Shown: in pieces, positions 18,322 to 25,514 of the stretch | Numbering within the stretch: the first letter of the stretch is position 1 | Layout: every line of letters begins with the position of its first letter | Notes under the pieces: model-generated | Database searches by the model: none | Seen by the model: the letters and a program-made list of their open reading frames with translations, nothing else | What the model was told of the DNA's origin: nothing | DNA from: Fidelibacterota bacterium | GTDB taxonomy: Bacteria > Fidelibacterota > Marinisomatia > Marinisomatales > UBA1611 | DNA length: 46,683 nucleotides | Assembly: GCA_018649625.1 (NCBI GenBank) | Contig: JABIHN010000081.1 | Location: 1 to 46,683 of the forward strand | Direction: 5' to 3' | Position numbers and translations under genes: made by a program

Positions 18322-18915
18322 TTAATCCTTTTTTACACCGGATAAAATAAATTCAGATATTGTTGAGATATATTCATGAGCTTCAACCCCTGATTTCTCA
18401 AATAGCGTGAACCAATTTATACCTTCAATGTTAATTAAAATTGAGAGAGCTGTGATTTGCGGATTTACATTTTTAAATTCGCCAGAATCAACTCCTTTTT
18501 GGATAATTCGAACTATGTATTCTAAAAATTCGGAATAGACATTTTGTAATTTTTTATTAAAGTCAGAATCACGACCGCTTAAAGACCAAAATTCGACTAG
18601 TATTTTAAAAGCATTAGGATCTTTTTCAAACTGATCCATAAAAAAATCAAACAGTCCTTTCAATTGTTCTGATGCAGTCGAATGTTGTTCAACATTGTCT
18701 ATAAATCCCGCATTGTAGTTTTTGACCCAATGATCAACTAATGACAAGTAAACTTCCTTTTTAGATTTATAATAATGATAAATCGCACCTTTAGAAAGTT
18801 GGGATGAAAGGACGATATCATCCATGCGACTTCTTTCATATCCATTTTTTACAATGACGGATAATGCCGCATCTAAAATCTGTTCTTTTCGTTTATCTTG
18901 TTTATTTTGGTTCAT
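18322..18915 (-). CDS. TetR/AcrR-family transcriptional regulator, first gene of the fad operon
   Basis: The 197-residue repressor-type protein has the TetR helix-turn-helix at about residues 8-55 (QILDAALSVIVKNGYERS, DDIVLSSQLSKGAIYHYYKSKKEVY). A helical ligand domain follows with no clear motif. By position it is the local fatty-acid regulator and functional counterpart of Bacillus FadR, which releases DNA on binding long-chain acyl-CoA; ligand identity is inference. A 16-bp palindrome lies 6 bp upstream of the start codon, immediately after a predicted -10 box, which is what autorepression would need. A single promoter there could drive the regulator and all four genes behind it. No strong ribosome site is visible before the ATG, because the palindrome occupies that space. 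Confidence 0.88.
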   Translation of the reverse strand: MNQNKQDKRKEQILDAALSVIVKNGYERSRMDDIVLSSQLSKGAIYHYYKSKKEVYLSLVDHWVKNYNAGFIDNVEQHSTASEQLKGLFDFFMDQFEKDPNAFKILVEFWSLSGRDSDFNKKLQNVYSEFLEYIVRIIQKGVDSGEFKNVNPQITALSILINIEGINWFTLFEKSGVEAHEYISTISEFILSGVKKD

Positions 18916-18920
18916 TTGTA

Positions 18921-18936
18921 AACCGACTGGTCGGTT
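18921..18936. promoter_or_regulatory. Palindromic operator candidate for the TetR regulator
   Basis: AACCGACTGGTCGGTT consists of two perfect 7-bp arms (AACCGAC/GTCGGTT) around a TG centre. It lies between the predicted -10 box and the start codon of the regulator. TetR proteins bind such short inverted repeats, so binding would block transcription initiation. I saw no second copy at other promoters in the window. Confidence 0.7.
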
Positions 18937-18937
18937 G

Positions 18938-18967
18938 ATATTACGAATTTCTTCAAATAGAATGCAA
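18938..18967 (-). promoter_or_regulatory. Predicted promoter of the tetR-fadE-fadA-fadN operon
   Basis: On the minus strand TTGCAT (18967-18962) and TAATAT (18943-18938) are 18 bp apart. The palindrome begins one base after the -10 box, so the transcription start would fall inside the operator. The cold-shock gene at the right end has a very similar promoter (TTGCAT, 18 bp, TTATAT), which supports the model. Confidence 0.5.
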
Positions 18968-19020
18968 ATTATATTTAAAAGGAAATGGGTTTAAAACTTT
19001 AAGAAATTTATTGATTAGAG

Positions 19021-19050
19021 TTGACATTTAATAAAATGGACTAGTAACTT
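19021..19050 (+). promoter_or_regulatory. Weak promoter candidate for the Rrf2/DUF438 gene cluster
   Basis: TTGACA at 19021-19026 is a consensus -35 box, and TAACTT follows after 18 bp as a poor -10 box. It lies about 60 bp before the first gene of the cluster. A small inverted repeat, ACAAT-AAA-ATTGT (19073-19085), follows and could be a regulator site. Both are by-eye calls. Confidence 0.3.
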
Positions 19051-19109
19051 CTAATGCGAATAGGTCTCAATAACAATAAAATTGTGATTTAATTAAAAGG
19101 CGAATTGAC

Positions 19110-19473
19110 ATGAAAAAGATAAATATAAAAAATGGACCTGTTAAAATTTTCCAGTGCTCAACGCGTCACCGGATACATTTTGAATACAAGTCAACATTTA
19201 TTGAGATGGAATATTATGATTTTTTGGAAATTCGCTAAATTGATTAATGGAAAAAATCATTTTTCTCAAAAGGGGAATATCACAATACCTTTAGTAAAAA
19301 ACCAAATTTATCTAAATATAGAAAATCAACATGTTCATCTATTGCAATCTGTTATATCGAAAGTAGTATTGTTACTTCAGGATGAATATTTAATGTTTCA
19401 AGGTCTTTTATCACTAGATCAATATTCTTCAGATGCGATAAAAATGATGAGTTACCCAAGAGAATTAAATTAA
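19110..19473 (+). CDS. Small conserved-type protein with an apparent frameshift
   Basis: A frame starts at ATG 19110 with AAAAGG nine bases upstream and reads KIFQCSTRHRIHFEYKS then EMEYYDFLEIR before a stop at 19236. The +1 frame then continues (KFAKLINGKNHFSQKGN, TIPLVKNQIYLNIENQ) to a stop at 19473, whose last base is the first base of the next gene's ATG. A run of six T at 19220-19225 lies where the frames must join. With five T the two parts give one 120-residue protein. The C-terminal half resembles, from memory, DUF6686-type small proteins of Bacteroidota. It may be a sequencing or assembly indel, a recent mutation or a slippery site. Translational coupling to the next gene supports the downstream frame. 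Confidence 0.5.
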
Positions 19474-20354
19474 TGAAAAAAACGCCATTTATAGGAATCT
19501 TAGCTTTTTTAGTTGTTTTATTTACAATGCCAATTGGCCATATGGTAATGATTCTCATAGAATCTATATTCGGACATCAATATCAATACCCTGCTGCGAC
19601 ATTTCTTGGCTTGATAGGGGCCATATTTCTCCTAATAGGTGCAAGAAACAATAACGAAACAACGGGAACTTGGCTGGGTTTTTTTGCGGGAATATTTATT
19701 TGGACAGGTTGGGTAGAATTTTCCTTCGTCTATTTTGCAAACCATTTAAGTATTCCACCTTTAATGGAAAATGGAGAAGTGGCAACAAAACCAGAATATC
19801 TCATGATGCCATCATCTATAGGAATATTTTTAGCTACAGTACTTTATTTTTTCTTCAATAAAGATACAAGGTGTCACTTTTTCAGATGGTTTCATCGTCA
19901 TTTGAAATTAAAAGTTGGAAAACCATCTTCAGTTAGAAATCGAACTATTTCTTCAATAACAGCTATGGAAACAATTTATATAACTTGGTTTTTTTATATT
20001 GTATTATTACTTGTATATGATGAAGCATTATTTGGGCAATATCCTCTAATAACATATGCTACCTTTTTTATTTCTTTAGCATGGTCATTATATTTATTCA
20101 TTCGGTTAATAAAATTTAAAAAAATGGCACCTGCCGTCAGATATGCAATTCCTACTGTCATCATATTTTGGAATGCAGTAGAAATTTTAGGTCGGTGGAA
20201 TTTCTTTAATGAAATATGGGTACAACCTCAGGACTTTGTAATTGAAATGATTCTAATTGTTTTAGCTTTTATGTTTGTAGGAGCATTGTCTTTTTTTATA
20301 CCTAAAAAGGTAGATGAAATAAATATTATTAAAAAAAGTGTAACAATTCCTTAA
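19473..20354 (+). CDS. Eight-helix membrane protein with internal duplication, unknown function
   Basis: The 293-residue protein has about eight predicted membrane helices (near residues 5-30, 41-56, 66-90, 113-128, 166-188, 193-212, 223-241 and 254-276). It has no signature I can name. The two halves look duplicated at an offset of 154-155 residues. E30-S-I-F-G matches E184-A-L-F-G, A42-T-F matches A196-T-F, and W77...V81-E82 matches W233...V236-E237. Paired intramembrane Glu and Trp residues and His23 could bind a cofactor or ion. It overlaps the preceding gene by one base and is followed by an Rrf2 regulator and a DUF438 protein, so a role in NO, oxygen or redox response is possible. It is not NnrS (too short) or a haem-copper oxidase (no His set). 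Confidence 0.65.
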   Translation: MKKTPFIGILAFLVVLFTMPIGHMVMILIESIFGHQYQYPAATFLGLIGAIFLLIGARNNNETTGTWLGFFAGIFIWTGWVEFSFVYFANHLSIPPLMENGEVATKPEYLMMPSSIGIFLATVLYFFFNKDTRCHFFRWFHRHLKLKVGKPSSVRNRTISSITAMETIYITWFFYIVLLLVYDEALFGQYPLITYATFFISLAWSLYLFIRLIKFKKMAPAVRYAIPTVIIFWNAVEILGRWNFFNEIWVQPQDFVIEMILIVLAFMFVGALSFFIPKKVDEINIIKKSVTIP

Positions 20355-20391
20355 AAATAGCATCTAAATATCTTAAATAAGGAAATTAAAA

Positions 20392-20793
20392 ATGAGTTTT
20401 ACTAAGCAAGTTCAATACGCAATACAGATGTTAATACACATTGAAAACTCAACAGGTCATTTATTAACTGTTAAAGAAATCGCTGATAAAAGAGATTTAC
20501 CTCATAACTTTTTACAAAAGATAGCTCAAAATTTAACAAGAAATAATATTATTGAATCAAAACGAGGGCGTAATGGTGGCGTTAAACTGAAAAAGCCAAG
20601 TGATGAAATAACTGTTAAAGAAATAATTAGAGTGGTTGATGGCCCATCTGGACATGATTGTATTATTGGTGAATATTCATGCACGCCAGAAAATTTATGT
20701 CATGTTTGCAGTCATTATAATTCGCATTTTGCAGAATTATATTTTAATACTACGCTAAAAAATTTGATGACTAAAGAACATTGTTGTAAATAA
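20392..20793 (+). CDS. Rrf2-family transcriptional regulator with Fe-S-type cysteines (NsrR-like)
   Basis: The 133-residue regulator has the Rrf2 winged helix (QVQYAIQMLIHIENS, LTVKEIADKRDLPHNFLQKI, SKRGRNGGVKLKKP). A cysteine cluster follows: Cys90, Cys97, Cys103 and Cys106 in DCIIGEYSCTPENLCHVC, and two further Cys at the C-terminus (EHCCK). NsrR, IscR and RirA use three Cys of similar spacing to bind a 2Fe-2S or 4Fe-4S cluster that senses NO or iron status. The neighbouring DUF438 and DUF1858/DUF2249 genes belong, in other bacteria, to NO and denitrification regulons. I therefore favour an NO or redox sensor. The start has AAGGAAATTAAAA upstream. Target promoters are not known; its own cluster is the obvious candidate. 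Confidence 0.85.
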   Translation: MSFTKQVQYAIQMLIHIENSTGHLLTVKEIADKRDLPHNFLQKIAQNLTRNNIIESKRGRNGGVKLKKPSDEITVKEIIRVVDGPSGHDCIIGEYSCTPENLCHVCSHYNSHFAELYFNTTLKNLMTKEHCCK

Positions 20794-20827
20794 ATATAAT
20801 TATTGGATTACGATAAAGGAATAAAAA

Positions 20828-22069
20828 ATGAGTGAACTTATAAACAATAGACAAAAACGTATCGAAATCATGAAAACTTTGGTTCGCCAATTGCATGATG
20901 GAAGTGCGCCAGAAAAAATTAAAAGCCAATTGGAAACCATGTTGGTTGAAGCAGATTATTCTGATGTATTTCGGATGGAAATTCAATTAATTGAAGAAGG
21001 GATTCCGCAAGAGAGTATTCAGGACCTTTGTGATACCCATACTCATGTTTTAAGGAAACAACTGGATTTACAAGAAACACCAGAAACAGTACCAGGACAT
21101 CCTGTTCATACTTTTATCCAGGAAAATGCTGCATTAACCGAAAGAACCGGTTTAGTGAAACTCCTTATGGCTGAGATTGATGCGATGGATGATAAGGAAG
21201 ATGCATTATCAAAAATGAGAAAAATTCAACTCAATCTTAATGAGCTTATGGATACTGATAAACATTATCGACGAAAAGAAAATCTTGTTTTCCCGTTCTT
21301 TGAAAAGAAGGATGTGCCAGGTGTTCCAGCTGTTATGTGGGGAAAGGATGATGAAGTTCGGAAATTATTGAAGGAAACAATCTCTGGTTTACAAGGGATT
21401 GATTCCATTAAAAGCGCAGAAGCAAAAGCATACAATCTATTTACAGTATTGCCAGCTGTAGAAGCCGTGGATGAAATGATTTATAAAGAAGAAAAAGTTT
21501 TCCTTCCCACAGCCTTAGACTTGTTGTCACAAGTAGAGTGGTATGAAATATATACTCAAACGGAAGAAATTGGATATTGTCTTTATGTCCCAGAATTTGA
21601 ATGGATGCCTGAAGGAATTGCAGTCGATGAATTGAAAGCACCTAAAGTAAATGGAAAAATTCAATTACCAACTGGATCCTTTAAACTCGAAGAAATGATT
21701 GCAATGTTCAAAATACTTCCCTTTGATATTACGTTTGTTGATAAAGATGATAATGTAAGATTTTTCAGTGATAGTCCAGATAGAATATTTGATCGAACGC
21801 GTGCTATTTTGGGACGAAAAGTTCAGTATTGTCATCCACCATCAAGCGTAAATATTGTGAACCAAATATTAGATGATTTTAAATCAGGAAAAGAAGATCA
21901 AGCACGATTCTGGATTAATATGGGGCCAAAACTTATTTATATTGTTTATTATGCGATGAGAGATGATTTGGATGAATATATGGGCACATTAGAAGTCACC
22001 GAAGATTTGACGGATAAAAAAAATATTGAAGGTGAAAGACGAATATTAACTTATGATCAAAAAGGTTAG
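20828..22069 (+). CDS. DUF438 protein with hemerythrin-like and PAS domains
   Basis: The 413-residue cytoplasmic protein has three parts. Residues about 1-80 are the DUF438 helical domain (KTLVRQLHDGSAPEKIKSQL ending DTHTHVLRKQL). Residues about 90-240 are hemerythrin-like, with His/Glu pairs GHPVHTFIQENAAL, HYRRKENLVFPFFEK and YKEEKVFLPTALDLL that can bind a di-iron centre. Residues about 290-405 form a PAS domain (LPFDITFVDKDDNVRFFSDS, RAILGRKVQYCHPPSSVN) that is C-terminal, with no kinase or cyclase output. Such proteins are linked to NO or oxygen sensing and repair in anaerobes. It follows the Rrf2 gene by 34 bp and precedes the DUF1858 gene by 8 bp. The domain reading is secure; the ligand is inference. 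Confidence 0.85.
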   Translation: MSELINNRQKRIEIMKTLVRQLHDGSAPEKIKSQLETMLVEADYSDVFRMEIQLIEEGIPQESIQDLCDTHTHVLRKQLDLQETPETVPGHPVHTFIQENAALTERTGLVKLLMAEIDAMDDKEDALSKMRKIQLNLNELMDTDKHYRRKENLVFPFFEKKDVPGVPAVMWGKDDEVRKLLKETISGLQGIDSIKSAEAKAYNLFTVLPAVEAVDEMIYKEEKVFLPTALDLLSQVEWYEIYTQTEEIGYCLYVPEFEWMPEGIAVDELKAPKVNGKIQLPTGSFKLEEMIAMFKILPFDITFVDKDDNVRFFSDSPDRIFDRTRAILGRKVQYCHPPSSVNIVNQILDDFKSGKEDQARFWINMGPKLIYIVYYAMRDDLDEYMGTLEVTEDLTDKKNIEGERRILTYDQKG

Positions 22070-22077
22070 GATAAAAA

Positions 22078-22587
22078 ATGGAAATTAAACCCAAAACAAA
22101 ATTATTAGATTTATTAAATCAATACCCAGAATTGGAACCCAAGGTAATTTCAATGGCTCCACCATTCAAGAATTTGAAAAACCCGGTTTTAAGAAAAACA
22201 GTTGGAAAATTAGCAACCTTAGATAAAGTCGCTAAAATTGGTGGGGTAGATCTTAATGTTTTTATAAATGAACTTCGCCTAGGAATTGGACTAGAAGTTA
22301 TTCAACATGTAATAGATGAAGTTTCGATTAGCTTGCCAGATGAAGCACCAATTTGGATTAAGGGGAAGCCGAAACAAATTATTGATGGGACTGCGATGTT
22401 GGAAGCTGGAGGTCATCCATTGAAATATATAAACAAGTTAATGAATGAAATTCAATCTGGGGAGTTTGTACTATTAAAGACTAATTTTCCACCCTTACCT
22501 ATGCACGATGCAATGAGTAAGCAAAATTATTTAGTGTATTATAATGTTGAAGGTGACCAGCATCAATCGTTCTTCGGAAAACAATAG
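22078..22587 (+). CDS. DUF1858/DUF2249 domain protein
   Basis: The 169-residue cytoplasmic protein starts with a DUF1858 module (KTKLLDLLNQYPELEPKVI, APPFKNLKNPVLRKTVGKLA, AKIGGVDLNVFINEL; about residues 1-65). A DUF2249-like module ends it (about 100-165: GGHPLKYINKLMNEIQSGEF, NFPPLPMHDAMSKQNY). DUF1858 proteins commonly accompany DUF438 hemerythrins, and DUF2249 proteins accompany denitrification genes, but neither has an established biochemical role. It lies 8 bp after the DUF438 gene, so both are surely made from one transcript and may form a complex. Confidence 0.8.
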   Translation: MEIKPKTKLLDLLNQYPELEPKVISMAPPFKNLKNPVLRKTVGKLATLDKVAKIGGVDLNVFINELRLGIGLEVIQHVIDEVSISLPDEAPIWIKGKPKQIIDGTAMLEAGGHPLKYINKLMNEIQSGEFVLLKTNFPPLPMHDAMSKQNYLVYYNVEGDQHQSFFGKQ

Positions 22588-22613
22588 TTTCTATTTGGAT
22601 AAAAAATTATTCT

Positions 22614-24182
22614 ATGTTTAAATCAATAAACAAGAGACATCATAAAAGCCGTCTTTTTCAAATATCTAAATGGATTCATAAATATATTGGATTGGCGCTT
22701 GTATTCTTCTTGATTTGGATGAGCATTTCGGGAATATTATTAAATCATCCTAAAGCCATTAGTTCATTTTCAGTTCCAACTTGGGCTGTTCCATCCCATT
22801 ATATACCAAAAAATTGGAATCGCAGTGCACTAACTCATGTTGTTTATTCTAAAGTTGACTCCAATCTTGTTTTTGCATCGGGTAAAACAGGTGTATGGAA
22901 GTCAGTAAATAAGGGATATTCCTTTGAACCGTTTATGGGTGGACAATATCCAAAATCTGAATTCTACCGAAAAACAAACCATCTCTATTTACAAGAAGAT
23001 GAAGGTGAATCATGGCTTTTTGCGGGGAATGATTATGGGTTGTTTAAAACCCATTTAGATAAATCAAATTGGAAAAATATCTCTTTAGAGTCGTCCCCGA
23101 CCAAAATTGTGAAATTCATTGAAAAAGGGAATACTTTATTAGTTCTGAGTGAAACAGATATATATTCCATTGATTTATCCAAAAATGACATTCACCTGAA
23201 GAAAATGAATATTCGCCAATCGGGTATTTCTGAAGAAATGCCTATGATTGATTTCTTTTTTGATCTTCATAGCGGGAAACTTTTTGGATTTGGTGGACAA
23301 CTTTTATTTGATTTAGCAGGGGTAGTCCTATTTTATTTAAGCTTTACAGCATTATATACTTGGCTGTACCCAAAAAAACGCCGTAAAGATAAGAAAATGG
23401 GTCGAGCTAAAGCGAATCCTATCGGTCGGCGAATATTCCAATTTCTCTTAAAATATCATTTATCACTTGGAATTTGGTTTGCATTATTTTTAATTATTTT
23501 TGGCGTAACGGGCTTTTTCATGCGTCCACCTTTTTTGGCAACCTTGGTAGATAAGGAAATTAATTTACCATCTGTTATCAATCATAGACTAGATGAATCC
23601 TGGACAGGTGATATACAAAATGGAATGTTTTTAGCGAAAACAGACACGCTTGTTCTATCCACATCAGAAGGATTATGGAAAGGGAAAATAGAAGCGAATG
23701 GACTCTTTTCTAAATTCAATAAAGATTGGCCAATTTTTGTTATGGGCGCAACCGTATTGGAGGTGATTGATTCTTCCAAAATATTGGTAGGGTCATTTTC
23801 GGGAATATTTAATATTTCAAATAATGTTATTGACCGAATGACTGGGGATACAGTCAATTCGTTTAATACCATCCGCCCAGGCGATTATATGGTTACAGGA
23901 TATGTGAAATCTCCTGAGAATGAATCATTTATATTTACGCATGAACAAGGTGTACTTCCATTACCAGGCGTTGAATTAAAAAATCGATTTCAGCAACCAC
24001 AATTTGTTGGAGATGAATATAGAATGCCACTATGGAATTATGTTTTTGAAATTCATAATGGTCGTTTTTTTAAAGGAATATTGGGTGAGTGGTATATTTT
24101 ATTACTTCCTTTGGGATCGTTATTATTAGTTTTTATAACAATGTCGGGTGTTATAGATTGGTTATATCACCGTAAAAAATAA
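22614..24182 (+). CDS. PepSY-TM-type membrane protein with propeller-like repeats
   Basis: The 522-residue protein has four membrane helices (about 22-43, 227-250, 283-302 and 494-515) and two large periplasmic loops. The helix bordering sequences resemble PepSY-associated TM proteins: WIHKYIGLALVFFLIWMSIS with ILLNHP, YHLSLGIWFALFLIIFG, and a basic KKRRKDKK loop. Instead of recognisable PepSY domains, the loops carry repeats of the form hydrophobic-x-G/S-x-G-[WF]-K: NLVFASGKTGVWKS (84-97), SWLFAGNDYGLFKT (133-146), TLVLSTSEGLWKG (about 345-357) and ILVGSFSGIF (390-399). His22, His45, His219 and His282 near membrane faces could bind haem or metal. It is the last gene of the + strand cluster. 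It may be a flavin or haem reductase-like partner; the function is not known. Confidence 0.68.
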   Translation: MFKSINKRHHKSRLFQISKWIHKYIGLALVFFLIWMSISGILLNHPKAISSFSVPTWAVPSHYIPKNWNRSALTHVVYSKVDSNLVFASGKTGVWKSVNKGYSFEPFMGGQYPKSEFYRKTNHLYLQEDEGESWLFAGNDYGLFKTHLDKSNWKNISLESSPTKIVKFIEKGNTLLVLSETDIYSIDLSKNDIHLKKMNIRQSGISEEMPMIDFFFDLHSGKLFGFGGQLLFDLAGVVLFYLSFTALYTWLYPKKRRKDKKMGRAKANPIGRRIFQFLLKYHLSLGIWFALFLIIFGVTGFFMRPPFLATLVDKEINLPSVINHRLDESWTGDIQNGMFLAKTDTLVLSTSEGLWKGKIEANGLFSKFNKDWPIFVMGATVLEVIDSSKILVGSFSGIFNISNNVIDRMTGDTVNSFNTIRPGDYMVTGYVKSPENESFIFTHEQGVLPLPGVELKNRFQQPQFVGDEYRMPLWNYVFEIHNGRFFKGILGEWYILLLPLGSLLLVFITMSGVIDWLYHRKK

Positions 24183-24194
24183 AGATTTTAATTC

Positions 24195-25514
24195 TTATTC
24201 ATTCAATCGACCGAGACGACGATATTTTTCTTTATACTTTTTCCAAAGATTCTTTTGTCTATCACTTAAATCAACTTCTCGACCTTGGATAAATGCTTTT
24301 ATTGGATTGGTTGTCAAAACAAATGGTTCAGTATCAGTAATGAAAAAAGTTGCATCCTTTCCAAGTTCTAATGAACCCACTCTTTCATCAATCCCTAGGA
24401 TTTCCGCAGCCGATAAAGTAATCGCTCGCATGGCTTCACTTTTTGGAAGTCCCCAAGCTGCTGCACGCATGGCTTCATTTGGAAGTGTTCTTACATGTCC
24501 ATCTAATGGATACCCTGGATTAGTTGAGATACAAAATTTTACACCGGCTTCATAAAGCATAGCTGGAACTCTATAAGGTGTATGTATTGGCTCAAATCTC
24601 CGTCTTGGTGTTGTCTGAATACTTAAAAGAATCAATGGGATATTATGTTTAACCAATAGCTCTGGATTTCGCCAAGCATCTTGTCCACCTACAATGACAA
24701 TATTTAAGTCATGTTTATTTGCCCATTTTACTGAAGCTTCAATTTGCCGTATATCGTTAGCATGAATATGAATTGGTTCTTTATGAATAATAAAAGGAAT
24801 CATAGACTCTAGTCGAAGATCTGATAATTGTTTTTGGGTTGCTTTTCGTTCTCTTACGGTTCTTCTTTGATGATATGCTTGAACATCACGAACCCAGTGG
24901 TCAAGCTCCCGAACGGTTTTTTGATAGTTGTCCCGTTGATCTTTTTCTTTCTTTTTTGCATCTTTTCGAAAATTAAACCGCATATTGGGCCAATTTAAAT
25001 TTAATGCAGTTGGATGTTTCAATGTGGCATCTTCCCAAGTCCAACCATCCAGCATCATAACAGATGACTGACCTGAAATTCGCCCGGATGATGGTGCAGA
25101 ATTAACGATGAGTACACCATTTGACCGAGAGACAGGGATTAAATCTGAATCAGGATTATAACTAACATTCGCACGAACATTAGGATTCATTTCACCAATT
25201 TCAGAATGGTCATTGGTTTGTTTGACTGCACTGATTTCGGTCAAGCCAATTCGTGTGTATCCGGCAATGTAACCTGGAACTACATGCTTGCCATAAATAT
25301 CATAAACATCTGTTTCAGGTGACGGCTGTATTTGTTCATCGATTGTTACAATTTTACCATTTGCAAATAGAAGGTCGTAACCTTCTAGAATATCACCGGA
25401 AATAGTGTGGAGTGTTCCACCTTTTAATAATATGGGTCGTTTTTGGTCAGTACCGGGTATTTGGTCATTAGCAAAGATAGAAGAGAGAAGGAGAATGGAT
25501 AGTATATATTTCAT
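24195..25514 (-). CDS. Secreted amidohydrolase-fold protein lacking metal ligands
   Basis: The 439-residue protein has a signal peptide (MKYILSILLLSSIFAND) if started at 25514, where the ATG overlaps the preceding stop (TAATG). A longer start at 25559 would bury the signal. The amidohydrolase fold is recognisable from the N-terminal beta-sandwich (LLKGGTLHTISGDILEGYDL), the conserved end block (NEAMRAAAWGLPKSEAMRAI, GIDERVGSLELGKDATFFI), and length. However, the HxH metal motif after the first strand is replaced (VVPGYIAGYTRIGL) and the late catalytic Asp is missing (CISTNPGYPLDG). It looks like a pseudoenzyme, perhaps a partner of the 1010-residue protein translated just before it. Substrate and role are unknown. 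Confidence 0.78.
   Translation of the reverse strand: MKYILSILLLSSIFANDQIPGTDQKRPILLKGGTLHTISGDILEGYDLLFANGKIVTIDEQIQPSPETDVYDIYGKHVVPGYIAGYTRIGLTEISAVKQTNDHSEIGEMNPNVRANVSYNPDSDLIPVSRSNGVLIVNSAPSSGRISGQSSVMMLDGWTWEDATLKHPTALNLNWPNMRFNFRKDAKKKEKDQRDNYQKTVRELDHWVRDVQAYHQRRTVRERKATQKQLSDLRLESMIPFIIHKEPIHIHANDIRQIEASVKWANKHDLNIVIVGGQDAWRNPELLVKHNIPLILLSIQTTPRRRFEPIHTPYRVPAMLYEAGVKFCISTNPGYPLDGHVRTLPNEAMRAAAWGLPKSEAMRAITLSAAEILGIDERVGSLELGKDATFFITDTEPFVLTTNPIKAFIQGREVDLSDRQKNLWKKYKEKYRRLGRLNE

Noticed and set aside
19473-20354. 8-TM protein as NnrS or a haem-copper oxidase subunit
   Set aside because: NnrS has about 12 helices, and oxidases need a conserved set of intramembrane His residues. Only one clear intramembrane His is present here.
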